A program made the translations under genes and the position numbers. This document shows positions 6,746 through 15,568 of a DNA stretch of 64,000 nt, piece after piece (positions within the stretch are counted from its first letter, which is position 1; each line of letters begins with the position of its first letter). A model generated the notes under the pieces. That model was not told the DNA's origin and made no database searches. It saw only the letters and a program-made list of their open reading frames with translations. The stretch covers positions 1 to 64,000 of the forward strand of contig CAZNIP010000001.1 in the NCBI GenBank assembly GCA_964573115.1. Direction: 5' to 3'. The DNA is from CAYOID01 sp964573115. GTDB taxonomy: Bacteria > Desulfobacterota > Desulfovibrionia > Desulfovibrionales > Desulfothermaceae.

Positions 6746-9464
6746 CAAGGACCGCCGAATCCGCCAACTCGAAGAAGACCTGCAGTACCAGAGCGAACAG
6801 CGCAAGCTGGCCCTGAATGCCCTGGAGATGACCGCGGATCTGGCCCATTTCGACACCCGGCTGAAGAAAACGGCTGATCTGGTGGACATTCTCCAGCAGG
6901 CCGTGGTCAAGCTGAGGCAGCTCATCGGGTTCAAAGCCCTTGGCTTCTATTTGATCCAGGAGGAGGACGCCTCTTTTGAGCAGGCCCTGTGCGAACCTGG
7001 GAGCTGGGCGGACGTGCTTGAAGAAGAGCGGACCGTCCTGGTCCATGATCGAACCTTTTCCTGGGCCCTGAACCGCAATCGCCCCGTGCTCATCTCGGCC
7101 ACCTCGATCCAGGCGACGCTCCTGCTGCACCCCATTGCCACCCCATCCCGGACCAGGGGGATGTTCCTCGGAGTCCTGGAGCAGGACACCCGAGACATCT
7201 ACGATTTTTCCTACTCTCTGCTGACCATGGTCCTGCTGTCCTGCGCCAACTTCCTGGAGAGCTTCGAGCTCTACAACCATTTCCGGGAGCTGAACACCCA
7301 GCTCAACGATCTCCTGGAGGAACGCCGGAAGACAGCCGAAGAGCTGCGAATCAAGAACGAGAATCTGGAAAACGAGATCGCCCAGCGGAGCAGATCAGAA
7401 CAGACACTGCAGGTTCACAATGCCTACTTCAGCGCCCTGTATGAAACGTCCCTGGGCCTGATGCGCCGTCTGGACCTCGACGAGCTCCTGGAAACGATCC
7501 TGGAAAGGGCCGCCGACCTGCTGCAGACCGAAGACGGGTTCATCTACCTCTACGATCCCCAGGACAAGGTCCTCAAAGTGCATGCGGGCCGGGGCAGGTA
7601 CCTCGATCTGGTCGGCTTTCAGCTGCAGCCGGGTGAAGGGCTTGCAGGACGGGTCTTTTCCCGGGGGGCCCCTCTGGTGGTCGAGAATTACCAGCAGTGG
7701 GAAGGACGAAGCATGGCAGCGGTCTTTGACGAGCTCTGCTCTGCCGTGAGCGTCCCTCTGAAGTCCGGTCATGAGATCATTGGGGCCATCGGCCTCAATC
7801 ATTCAGGTCAGAGCGGCTATTTCGGCCAGGAGGCGGTGGACTTCCTGAACCGCTTTGCGCAGCTGGCATCCATCGCACTGGACAATGCCTATCTCTACAG
7901 GGCGCTCCAGCAGGAGCTGAGCGATCGCAGGCGGGCCGAGGAGGCCCTGTCGGCCAGGGAGCGGGAGCTGAAGTCCATTCTGGAGAACAACCCGGCCGGC
8001 ACAGTCCTGGTTCATGCTCGGACCAGAAAGATCCTGTGGGCCAACCACCATGCCCTGAAGATGATCGATGGTTCCCGGGAAGAGGTCCTGGGGCGAATCT
8101 GCCATGAGTTCCTCTGTCCGGCCGAGCAGGGGGCCTGTCCGGTCATGGACCTGGGCCTGAAATCGGATACGTCCGAGCGGACTCTCCTGACCGCGAGCGG
8201 TCAGTCCGTTCCGGTGCTCAAGAGCGCTGTGCCCATTGAGTACGACAGCCAGCCCTGTTTGCTGGAGACCTTTTTTGACCTCTCCAAGCACAAGGAGCTC
8301 GAGGCCCAGCTGCGCCAGGCCAGCAAAATGGAGGCTGTGGGAACGCTGGCCGGGGGCGTGGCTCACGATTTCAACAACCTTCTGCAGGGCCTGGTGGGCA
8401 ACGTCCAGTACCTGCTGCGGAAGAGCGATGCGATCGATGACAAGACCAGATACCTTCAGGAGATGGACAGGATCCTCAGCCGGGCCGGAAAGATCGTCAA
8501 CCGGCTGCTGACCTTTGGCCGGAAAACTGAATTTTCCTACACCGGCACTGACATGAACACCCTGGTGTTGAGCACCCAGGCCTTTCTGCGCCGAACCATC
8601 CCCCAGATGGTCGAGATCGAGATCGAGGTGGCTGAGGACCTCCCTCTGGTCTACGCTGATCCGGTCCAGATCGAGCAGGTGCTCATCAATCTGGTGACCA
8701 ATGCTGCCGACGCCATTCAGCCCAATGGCGGCGGGGTCGTCAGGATCACCACCGAGTTCGTCTGCCTGGAAGAGGGTCAGGCAGGAGGGGAGCGGGACCA
8801 TGATCCAGGGGAGTACGTTGTTCTGACGGTGGCTGACGACGGATGCGGGATCAACCAGGAGGCCCTGCAGCACATCTTCGATCCCTTCTACACCACCAAG
8901 GACGTGGACAAGGGCACTGGACTGGGCCTGGCCATGGTCTACTCCATTGTCAAGGAGCACGGCGGAGACATCGTCTGCTCGAGCATTCCGGAACAGGGGA
9001 CAACCTTTCAGCTCTTCTTCCCGGTTCTGGATCAGCTCCAGCCGGACTTGGACGCTGAAGAGCCTGCCGGCCTGGAACCCGGTGATCTGGCGGGGAGTGA
9101 GGCCATCCTGGTCATCGATGACGAGGAGATGATCAGGGACATCACCCAGGACCTGCTTGAGGACAACGGATACACCGTGTTGACCGCCAAGAGCGGGGAG
9201 CAGGGACTGGAAATGGTTCAGCAGAACCCGGATGAGGTGGATTTGATCCTCCTGGATCTGGGGATGCCGGGCATGGGGGGCAGGGCCTTTCTGGAGCAGA
9301 TTCAGAGGATCGACCCGGAGGTCCGGGTCATCGTGTCCACTGGATACGCGGCCCATGAGATGGCCCAGGACCCTCAGAAGTACGGGGCCAAGGCTTTTGT
9401 GGGCAAGCCGTACCGTCCCGAAGAGATGCTGACCGTGATCAGGTCCATTCTGGATCATGGCTGA
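6738..9464 (+). CDS. GAF-GAF-PAS hybrid histidine kinase with receiver
   Basis: 908 residues, cytoplasmic. Residues about 25-190 are a divergent GAF-like region, followed by a coiled coil (residues 190-230). A clear GAF domain lies near 235-395 (YETSLGLMRRLDLDELL, GEGLAGRVF, VPLKSG, IGLNH), and a PAS domain near 415-525. HisKA has His543 in VAHDFNN; the ATPase has NAADA, DDGCGI and GTGLGLA; the receiver has Asp840 in LLDLGMPG and a terminal GKPY. Core and receiver are close to those of the two kinases upstream. Expression is coupled to the HDOD gene by an 8-base overlap. The gene ends 15 bases from the convergent glycerate kinase, with no obvious terminator between them. Confidence 0.9.
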   Translation: MDDKDRRIRQLEEDLQYQSEQRKLALNALEMTADLAHFDTRLKKTADLVDILQQAVVKLRQLIGFKALGFYLIQEEDASFEQALCEPGSWADVLEEERTVLVHDRTFSWALNRNRPVLISATSIQATLLLHPIATPSRTRGMFLGVLEQDTRDIYDFSYSLLTMVLLSCANFLESFELYNHFRELNTQLNDLLEERRKTAEELRIKNENLENEIAQRSRSEQTLQVHNAYFSALYETSLGLMRRLDLDELLETILERAADLLQTEDGFIYLYDPQDKVLKVHAGRGRYLDLVGFQLQPGEGLAGRVFSRGAPLVVENYQQWEGRSMAAVFDELCSAVSVPLKSGHEIIGAIGLNHSGQSGYFGQEAVDFLNRFAQLASIALDNAYLYRALQQELSDRRRAEEALSARERELKSILENNPAGTVLVHARTRKILWANHHALKMIDGSREEVLGRICHEFLCPAEQGACPVMDLGLKSDTSERTLLTASGQSVPVLKSAVPIEYDSQPCLLETFFDLSKHKELEAQLRQASKMEAVGTLAGGVAHDFNNLLQGLVGNVQYLLRKSDAIDDKTRYLQEMDRILSRAGKIVNRLLTFGRKTEFSYTGTDMNTLVLSTQAFLRRTIPQMVEIEIEVAEDLPLVYADPVQIEQVLINLVTNAADAIQPNGGGVVRITTEFVCLEEGQAGGERDHDPGEYVVLTVADDGCGINQEALQHIFDPFYTTKDVDKGTGLGLAMVYSIVKEHGGDIVCSSIPEQGTTFQLFFPVLDQLQPDLDAEEPAGLEPGDLAGSEAILVIDDEEMIRDITQDLLEDNGYTVLTAKSGEQGLEMVQQNPDEVDLILLDLGMPGMGGRAFLEQIQRIDPEVRVIVSTGYAAHEMAQDPQKYGAKAFVGKPYRPEEMLTVIRSILDHG

Positions 9465-9479
9465 GGCCTGATCCGGGAG

Positions 9480-10628
9480 TCATGCGTCCTGCGAGGCCAG
9501 GAAAAGCCGGACGGCCTGCCCGGTGGTGAAGCTCAGGCATGACTCAGCCTCGGACATGGCCTGGGGCAGCTCCATGGGCCGCAGGGTGATGGGCAGGATT
9601 GCGCTGACACCGGTGGATTCGAGCTCCGGCAGATCCTCAGCAACCGATCCGGCCAGCACGAGGCAGGGTATGCCCATGTCTCCGGCCAGTCTGGCCAGGC
9701 CCGAAGGCCCTTTGCCGGAGAAGGTCTGTCGGTCCACCAGACCTTCAGCCGTGATGACCAGGTCGGCTCCTCTCAGTCTGGCTTCCATCCCCATCAGTTC
9801 GAGCATGGCCTCCACCCCGGGCCGCAGCCTGGCCCCGAGGAAGGCCAGCAGCCCGGCCCCAAGACCTCCAGCAGCCCCCGCCCCAGGCACGGTGTCCACC
9901 TCCAGGCCCAGATCTCTGGAAACGACCCTGGACAGGTTGGCCAGCCCGGCTTCCAGTGAGTTGACCTGCTCAGGGTCGGCCCCTTTCTGGGGCCCATAGA
10001 CCCGGCTGGCTCCTGCCGGACCGAGCAGGGGGTTGTCGACGTCGCAGATGACATCGATCTGAACCTTCCCCAGTCGGGGATCCAGAGAAGACAGATCGAT
10101 CCTGGCCACAGCTGAGAGGTCTCTGCCGATGGGCCTGACCTGGCTGCCCTGGGCGTCAAGGAACCTGGCCCCCAGGGCCACGGCCATGCCCACGCCGCCG
10201 TCGTTGGTGGCGCTTCCGCCGATGCCCACGAGAATCCGGGACACCCCGTGATCCAGGGCCCTGGCCAGGAGCTCCCCGGTGCCCAGGGTGGTCGTCTCCA
10301 GGGGGTTGAGCTCACGCTCTGCCAGCAGGCTGAGTCCGCTGGCCCTGGCCATTTCAATGACCGCTGTGTGTTCGGAAGGCAGCAGGCAATACTCGGCCTG
10401 GACCGGCCTGAAGAGCGGACCGCTGACCTGGCTGGTCCGGACCTCCCCGCCCAGGATGTCGGCCACCACCTCCACCAGGCTGTCTCCCCCGTCGGAAAAA
10501 GGGATGCCCAGGATCTCTGCCCCGGGGGCCGCTTTTGCCGCACCGTGAGCCATGGCCCGGGCGGCGCTGCGGGCTGACAGACTGCCTTTCAAGGCGTTCG
10601 GGGCGCAGACGATCTTGGACATCTTCAT
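9480..10628 (-). CDS. Glycerate kinase (GarK/GlxK family)
   Basis: 382 residues, the usual length for this family. It phosphorylates D-glycerate with ATP, feeding glycerate into lower glycolysis; members usually yield 2-phosphoglycerate. Family hallmarks are visible: the N-terminal IVCAPNALKGSLSA, GIPFSDGGDSLVE, GIGGSATNDGGVGMA and the C-terminal ITAEGLVDRQTFSGKGPSGLA. The open frame extends upstream to 10844, but homology starts at MKMSKIVCAPN, so I place the start at 10628; ATG 10622 is an equal candidate. The gene diverges from the MFS transporter, which may import a related sugar acid. The intergenic region (10629-10822) shows only a short CAGCGCTG palindrome. Confidence 0.9.
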   Translation of the reverse strand: MKMSKIVCAPNALKGSLSARSAARAMAHGAAKAAPGAEILGIPFSDGGDSLVEVVADILGGEVRTSQVSGPLFRPVQAEYCLLPSEHTAVIEMARASGLSLLAERELNPLETTTLGTGELLARALDHGVSRILVGIGGSATNDGGVGMAVALGARFLDAQGSQVRPIGRDLSAVARIDLSSLDPRLGKVQIDVICDVDNPLLGPAGASRVYGPQKGADPEQVNSLEAGLANLSRVVSRDLGLEVDTVPGAGAAGGLGAGLLAFLGARLRPGVEAMLELMGMEARLRGADLVITAEGLVDRQTFSGKGPSGLARLAGDMGIPCLVLAGSVAEDLPELESTGVSAILPITLRPMELPQAMSEAESCLSFTTGQAVRLFLASQDA

Positions 10629-10822
10629 TCCAGGGTGCGATCTCTTGAACGTCGGGGTCAGACCAAGTCCCATACATCCTGTACCCAATATTCGCGTTCT
10701 GGACAACACAGCGCTGTCCCTGTTTGACTGGGGTGAGAAATGGGGCCACACTGGGCCTTTGTTTTCCTCAGCTCCGGTCAGCTGTTTCAGGCCATGAGAA
10801 CCGGACATGGACAAGGAGAGAC

Positions 10823-12103
10823 ATGCCCGACCCTGCACGCGCACCCGACCCGGTCTGCGGTCCGGTCTTGGAGAGCGACAAGCCTTTCACCTCCCTGGCC
10901 GGACCGGTCGTGCTGGTGACCAGCGTCTTTTTTTTCAACTTCCTGGGACGGTTGATGCTGGCTCCCTTTCTGGTGGAGATCGAGCAGGACCTGGACATCA
11001 CCCACATGCAGGCTGGCGAGCTGTTCCTGTTCACCTCCCTGGGGATCAGTCTGGCCCTGGTCTGTTCAGGCTTTGTGGCCAGGACGGTTCAGCACAGAAA
11101 GACCATTCTCCTGTCGTCCTTCGGGGTGGGGACGTTCATGATCCTGGTCTCCTGGACCGCGACGCTGGCTCAATTGAAATGGGCCATGTTCGGCCTGGGC
11201 ACGGCTGTCGGCCTCTACCTGCCTTCCGGCATCTCGACCATCACCTCGGTCCTGCCCAGGGCCCACTGGGGCAAGGGACTGGCGATTCATGAGCTGGCCC
11301 CCAATCTGAGCTTCATCGCCGCCCCGGCCATTGCTGCAGCGACCCTGGACATCTTCACCTGGCGGCAGGTCTTTTTCGGGCTGGGGCTGGCCGGACTGCT
11401 GATGGGCCTGACCTATCTCCGGTTCGGCCAGGGCGGTCGCTTTCCCGGGGAGGCCCCCAGACCGGCGGTGCTGAAATCCATTCTGACCCGGCCCCAGTTC
11501 TGGATCCTGGCCCTCCTCTTCGGGCTGGCTGTGGGCGTGACCTTTGGGACCTACTCCATGCTCCCGCTCTACCTGGTCGAGGAACATGGCCTGCTCAAGG
11601 AAACAGCCAACAACCTCCTCTCCCTGTCCCGGGTCCCCTGCCTGGCCATGGCCCTTGGCGCCGGATGGTTCGTCGACCGCATCGGGGGCAAGCGAACGGT
11701 GCTGCTGGCCCTGGGCCTGACCAGCCTCCTGACCATGGCCCTCGGGGTCCTCCAGCCCCCTCTGCTGCTCGGCGGCGTTCTCGTCCAGCCCCTGTTCGCG
11801 GTCTGCTTCTTCCCAGCCGCGTTCACCCTGATCTCCAAGGCATTCCCCGCCCAGGTCAGGAATGTGGCCGTGTCCTTCATCATCCCCGTGGCCGTCGTTC
11901 TCGGGACCGGGCTGATCCCGACTTTCCTGGGCATGTTCGGTGATCACGGGGAGTTCGATCTGGGCTTTCTCTGTTTGGGACTGCTCGTTTTCTTCGGGGT
12001 TCACCTCATCCATTTCCTGGACACGGGAACGGTCCCTCAGGATCCGTGCCTGGAGACACCAACCATGGAGCCGGTCCAGGAAGGTTCGCACCCCGGAATG
12101 TAA
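10823..12103 (+). CDS. MFS transporter
   Basis: 426 residues with about twelve hydrophobic membrane segments, such as residues 28-48 and a last one near 390-410. It belongs to the major facilitator superfamily. The N-terminal half carries a long hydrophobic loop region with GLGTAVGLYLPSGIS, and the second half repeats the fold (GWFVDRIGGKRTVLL is a motif A-like turn). The start is set by AAGGAGAGAC before ATG 10823; the longer frame from 10724 is unlikely. It diverges from glycerate kinase and is followed 18 bases later by the CULT-domain gene, so the two may share a transcript. A sugar acid or organic acid substrate is a guess from context only. Confidence 0.85.
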   Translation: MPDPARAPDPVCGPVLESDKPFTSLAGPVVLVTSVFFFNFLGRLMLAPFLVEIEQDLDITHMQAGELFLFTSLGISLALVCSGFVARTVQHRKTILLSSFGVGTFMILVSWTATLAQLKWAMFGLGTAVGLYLPSGISTITSVLPRAHWGKGLAIHELAPNLSFIAAPAIAAATLDIFTWRQVFFGLGLAGLLMGLTYLRFGQGGRFPGEAPRPAVLKSILTRPQFWILALLFGLAVGVTFGTYSMLPLYLVEEHGLLKETANNLLSLSRVPCLAMALGAGWFVDRIGGKRTVLLALGLTSLLTMALGVLQPPLLLGGVLVQPLFAVCFFPAAFTLISKAFPAQVRNVAVSFIIPVAVVLGTGLIPTFLGMFGDHGEFDLGFLCLGLLVFFGVHLIHFLDTGTVPQDPCLETPTMEPVQEGSHPGM

Positions 12104-12121
12104 CAAGGTCAGGGACAAGAG

Positions 12122-12553
12122 ATGTACGAGATTGACCCGGGGAGACCTCATGCCCCTGTCTGCTTCCGGGGAGAAGAAGCCTCCTTTGACCCCCTGGTGG
12201 AGGAGAGAGCCGACGACGAGTCCCGGAAGGAGGAAAACTACCTCCTGTGTGCCGTGTGCAGACGGGCCATCACCCGTGTCGAGGCCAGAACGGCCATGAA
12301 CGGCAAGCACGCCCATGTCTTCTTCAACCCCCAGGGGATCGTGTTCGAGATCGGCTGTTTTTCCTCGGCCTTCGGGTGCGCCCATGTCGGTCAGGCCACC
12401 CTGGAGTTCACCTGGTTTCCGGGATATGCCTGGCGCATCGCCATCTGTGCCGGCTGTTCAGCCCATCTGGGATGGCACTATCAGGGGGGGTCGGGTCAGG
12501 GTTTTTACGGTCTCATCCTGGCCAATCTGGTGGAAGGGGCGCCGGAGAGCTGA
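12122..12553 (+). CDS. CULT-domain protein (bacterial cereblon-like, thalidomide-binding fold)
   Basis: 143 residues, single domain. The zinc-binding cysteines pair as Cys43-x2-Cys46 and Cys109-x2-Cys112. Between and after them lie FNPQGIVF, TWFPGYAW and HLGWHY, giving three tryptophans at 98, 104 and 118. These match the three-Trp aromatic cage by which cereblon and bacterial CULT proteins hold cyclic imides. As I recall the Magnetospirillum CULT protein, its pocket residues (Asn, Pro, Phe, three Trp, Tyr) appear here at a constant offset as Asn69, Pro70, Phe75, Trp98, Trp104, Trp118 and Tyr120. The DDB1-binding and Lon-like parts of eukaryotic cereblon are absent. The 40-residue N-terminal extension is acidic and unassigned. 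The gene lies 18 bases after the MFS transporter. The natural ligand is unknown. Confidence 0.88.
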   Translation: MYEIDPGRPHAPVCFRGEEASFDPLVEERADDESRKEENYLLCAVCRRAITRVEARTAMNGKHAHVFFNPQGIVFEIGCFSSAFGCAHVGQATLEFTWFPGYAWRIAICAGCSAHLGWHYQGGSGQGFYGLILANLVEGAPES

Positions 12554-12561
12554 GTTCAGAT

Positions 12562-12590
12562 GCGGCTGGACAAACTCAATGAGCAGCCGC
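12562..12590. other. Hairpin between convergent CULT and ABC ATPase genes
   Basis: GCGGCTG (12562-12568) and CAGCCGC (12584-12590) are perfect inverted repeats with a 15-base loop. There is no T-run on either side, so it is at best a weak bidirectional terminator. Confidence 0.35.
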
Positions 12591-12609
12591 AGGCATTCGG
12601 GTCCAGGAT

Positions 12610-13404
12610 TCAGCTCAGGAGCATTCTGTCCGAGGGAAAGGACTCCCCTTTGAGCTCATAGAAGCGGGCCAGAAGGTCCGGGACCTGGTAGGACTTCTTT
12701 TCCTGGCCCTCGATGTCCAGGATGATCCGGCCCTGATGGAGCATGATCAGGCGATTGCCCATGTTCAGGGCCTGGTGCATGTTGTGGGTGACCATGAGTG
12801 TGGTCAGTCTGAGGCGTTCCACAAGGGTCACGGTCAGGTCCTGAATCATGTGCGCGGTTTTGGGGTCCAGGGCTGCCGTGTGCTCGTCCAGGAGCAGGAG
12901 CTCCGGGTGGAGCATGGTGGCCATGAGCATGGTCAGGGCCTGTCGCTGCCCACCTGAGAGCAGCCCGACCTTGTCCTTGAGCCTGTCTTCCAGCCCGAGC
13001 CCAAGCTGTTTGAGCTCCCTGCGAAACGTGGCCCGGTCTTCAGCGGTCACGCCCCGCTTGAGCCCCCGACTCTGACCCCTTCGCCTGGCCAGGGCCAGGT
13101 TCTGTTCGATGCTCAGGGAGCCGCAGGTCCCCAGCAGGGGATCCTGGAACACCCGGCCGACATAGCGGGCCCGCTTGTGTTCCGGCCAGGCGGTGATGGT
13201 CTGATCGTCCAGGGACAGGGTCCCGAAGTCGGGCAGGAAGCTGCCGGCAATGCAGTTCAGGAGCGTCGATTTGCCGGCCCCGTTGGAGCCGATGATGGTG
13301 ATGAAGTCCCCGGGCTTGACCTCAAGGGTGATGTTGTCCAGGGCCAGGACTTCGTTGATGCTTCCCTTGTGGAAGTACTTGAGGATGTTCTGGACGTGTA
13401 TCAT
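12610..13404 (-). CDS. ABC transporter ATP-binding protein
   Basis: 264 residues, the cytoplasmic ATPase of a three-gene importer. Walker A is GSNGAGKST, the signature is LLSGGQRQ, Walker B is LLLLDEHTA, and the switch His is in VTHNMHQA. It overlaps the permease stop by 4 bases (ATGA), so it is the last gene of the operon: binding protein, permease, ATPase. The combination of a PF04392-type binding protein with a LIV-like permease is the TrpXYZ-type layout known for tryptophan and related uptake in Gram-positives. I infer the class but not the substrate. Confidence 0.9.
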   Translation of the reverse strand: MIHVQNILKYFHKGSINEVLALDNITLEVKPGDFITIIGSNGAGKSTLLNCIAGSFLPDFGTLSLDDQTITAWPEHKRARYVGRVFQDPLLGTCGSLSIEQNLALARRRGQSRGLKRGVTAEDRATFRRELKQLGLGLEDRLKDKVGLLSGGQRQALTMLMATMLHPELLLLDEHTAALDPKTAHMIQDLTVTLVERLRLTTLMVTHNMHQALNMGNRLIMLHQGRIILDIEGQEKKSYQVPDLLARFYELKGESFPSDRMLLS

Positions 13405-14285
13405 GTGTTCAGGCGCTGTTTGATCTGCGGGGCGGTCAGGGCCAGGACAACCAGGACGGCGGTGATCAGGTTCAGGTCGCTGGGGGTGAAGCTGAAGCCG
13501 CCCAGTTTGAGTCCCAGGGCCAGGGCAATGGCGGTCCGGTAGACCACGGAGCCGAGGACAACGGCGATGACAGTCCGGATGAGGTTGGTGGTCCCAAAGA
13601 TGGTCTCGCCCACGATGACCGAGGCCAGCCCGGCCACGATGGTTCCCACCCCCATGTTCACGTCTGCAGCCCCCTGATTCTGGGCCACCAGGGCCCCGCT
13701 TACGGCCACCAGGGCATTGGACAGCCCGACCCCGAGGATGATCATCTTGTGCGTGTTCACGCCCTGGGAGGTGATCATCTGCGGGTTGTCTCCAGTGGCC
13801 AGCATGGCCTGTCCGAACTCGGTGTACAGGAACAGGGTCAGGACGACGATGATCACGATGACAAAAAAGGCAAACAGGATGGGCGAGGCCCAGTACCCGG
13901 GCAGGCCCGTATTCAGAACCGGTTCGAGAACCGTTTTCGATCCCAGCAGGGAGACGTTGGGTCCGTTCATGATCCTGATGTTCACCGAGTAGAGGGCGAT
14001 CATGGTCAGGATCGAGGCCAGGAGATGAAGGATCTTGAGCTTGGTGTTCAGGATGCCGGTGACCATCCCGGCCATGAAACCGGCTCCGGCGGCCAGGACC
14101 AGGGAAAAGAAGGGGTTCAGGCCATTGGTGATGGCCACGGCAGAGACCCCGGCCCCGAGGGGCAGGCTGCCGTCCACTGTCAGGTCGGGAAATTCAAGGA
14201 CCCTGAAGGTCAGGTAGACCCCCAGGGCCATGATGCCGTAGACAAGTCCCTGTTCGAGCGCACCTAAGAGGGCGTACCAGGACAT
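13401..14285 (-). CDS. ABC transporter permease, branched-chain amino acid type
   Basis: 294 residues with about eight membrane segments, from LLGALEQGLVYGIMALGVYL at the N-terminus to LNLITAVLVVLALTAPQI at the C-terminus. It matches the BPD_transp_2 family of inner-membrane permeases. The stretch GAAVDVNMGVG-like (here GAADVNMGVGTIVAGLASVIVGE, read in parts) is typical of permeases paired with PF04392 binding proteins. It starts 50 bases after the binding-protein stop and overlaps the ATPase gene by 4 bases. Confidence 0.88.
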   Translation of the reverse strand: MSWYALLGALEQGLVYGIMALGVYLTFRVLEFPDLTVDGSLPLGAGVSAVAITNGLNPFFSLVLAAGAGFMAGMVTGILNTKLKILHLLASILTMIALYSVNIRIMNGPNVSLLGSKTVLEPVLNTGLPGYWASPILFAFFVIVIIVVLTLFLYTEFGQAMLATGDNPQMITSQGVNTHKMIILGVGLSNALVAVSGALVAQNQGAADVNMGVGTIVAGLASVIVGETIFGTTNLIRTVIAVVLGSVVYRTAIALALGLKLGGFSFTPSDLNLITAVLVVLALTAPQIKQRLNT

Positions 14286-14335
14286 TGAAGATCTGACTCC
14301 TTGACTGGATTTTGCAGGCCGGATCGTATCCGGTT

Positions 14336-15310
14336 CTATTCGTAAATTTTTTCGGCGGACTGGATCATCTCGTCCGGGATGTCCACACCGATGGCCTCTG
14401 CCGCCTCGAGATTGATGTGCAGCTTGAGGTCCTTCTGCATCTCCACCGGCATCTGTCCTGGATCCTGGCCCTGCTTGAGGATGCGCACGGCCATGTCCCC
14501 GGTCTGCCGGCCATGCTCGTAGTAGTCAAACCCAAGGGCGGCCACAGCTCCTCTGGGGACCGAGTCCACGTCAGCGGCATACAGGGGGATGTTGTTGTCG
14601 GTGCAGACCTTGGCCACGGATTCCAGGGCGGAGACGATCGTGTTGTCAGTGGGGACATACACGGCCTGGGAACGTCCTACGAGGCTCTTGGCTGCCTGAT
14701 AGACCTCGCTGGACCTGGCTGCAGTGGCCTCCTGGACCTTGATGTCCAGCTTGGCGCATTCCTGTCTGACCAGCTGGGCCAGGGTCTTGGAATTGGCTTC
14801 CCCGGAATTGTAGATCAGCCCCAGGGTCTGGATGTCGGGGTGAATGGTCTGGATCATGGCCATGTGCTTGTCGATGGGCGTCATGTCCGACGTCCCGGTG
14901 ATGTTTTTGCCCGGCTTTTCCATGTCGTCCACCAGTCCGGCCCCTTTGGGATCGGTCACGGCCGAGAACAGGAGCGGAGTTGTGGCCATGCGGGGCGTTT
15001 TCGTGGTCGCCTGGGCGCAGGCCTGGGCGGAGGGGGTGGCGATGGCCAGGACCAGATCGGGGTTTTCCCCCGCGATCTGCTGGGCGATCTGTCCGGTGAT
15101 GGCGGTGTTGGCCTGGGCGTTGTGCACGGAGTAGTCCACATCCAGGCCGGCGCTCTGGACTTCGTCCTGAAAGCCTTTCAGCACGGCATCCAAGGCCGGG
15201 TGCTCCACAAACTGGCTCACCGAGATGTCAAAGCTCTGGGCCCCGGAGGCGGAGCCAAAGCCAAGCCCCATCAGTCCAATGGCGAGTGCGAGGACGATCA
15301 ATCGTTTCAT
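14336..15310 (-). CDS. ABC transporter substrate-binding protein (PF04392 type)
   Basis: 324 residues with a clear signal peptide: MKR, a hydrophobic core of about 17 residues, and a likely cut near SASG-AQS (residue 23-24). There is no lipobox Cys, so it should be a soluble periplasmic protein. The mature part shows the family pattern: VSQFVEHPALDAVLKGFQDE, TPSAQACAQ, TGTSDMTPI, LGLIYNSGEANS and AALGFDYYEHGRQTGDMA. Related proteins bind tryptophan or other aromatic or branched amino acids in Gram-positive systems. AGGGAGGG lies before the ATG. It is the first gene of the three-gene importer operon. Confidence 0.9.
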   Translation of the reverse strand: MKRLIVLALAIGLMGLGFGSASGAQSFDISVSQFVEHPALDAVLKGFQDEVQSAGLDVDYSVHNAQANTAITGQIAQQIAGENPDLVLAIATPSAQACAQATTKTPRMATTPLLFSAVTDPKGAGLVDDMEKPGKNITGTSDMTPIDKHMAMIQTIHPDIQTLGLIYNSGEANSKTLAQLVRQECAKLDIKVQEATAARSSEVYQAAKSLVGRSQAVYVPTDNTIVSALESVAKVCTDNNIPLYAADVDSVPRGAVAALGFDYYEHGRQTGDMAVRILKQGQDPGQMPVEMQKDLKLHINLEAAEAIGVDIPDEMIQSAEKIYE

Positions 15311-15424
15311 GCTTCCCTCCCTGTGGCAACAAGGTTTCAGGACAGGCCTGATCTTCAGCGGCCGTCACCCTCCAAGAGGCCGGATGGTAAGCAAAAAACA
15401 GAGCTCCTGTCCAGCTCAGAATGG

Positions 15425-15444
15425 CCTCCTGCCATGGCGGGAGG
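15425..15444. other. Hairpin in the divergent region between importer and aminotransferase
   Basis: CCTCCTGCC (15425-15433) and GGCGGGAGG (15436-15444) form nine pairs with one T-G. TCGGCTG and CAGCCGA form a second, looser pair near 15459-15490. They lie in the 258-base divergent region; no promoter is clear. Confidence 0.3.
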
Positions 15445-15568
15445 TGGCCTGGGAATCTTCGGCTGGCGTGGACAGCGATGCAGCCGAGGTGCTATGCAGA
15501 ATCCGGCAGGAGACACAGCCCGGTTGCGGGTCTTTGAGAACAGTCCACATCACATCAGGAGCTGAGCC

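Noticed and set aside
7803..9458. A 551-codon frame on the minus strand
   Set aside because: It mirrors the GAF kinase gene, has no domain and reflects GC-rich codon bias. Similar long shadows at 142-1482 (-), 35328-36911 (+), 56951-58459 (+) and 33533-34834 (+) were dropped for the same reason.
10629..10844. Upstream extension of glycerate kinase
   Set aside because: It overlaps the divergent promoter region and lacks homology; the family N-terminus begins at 10628.
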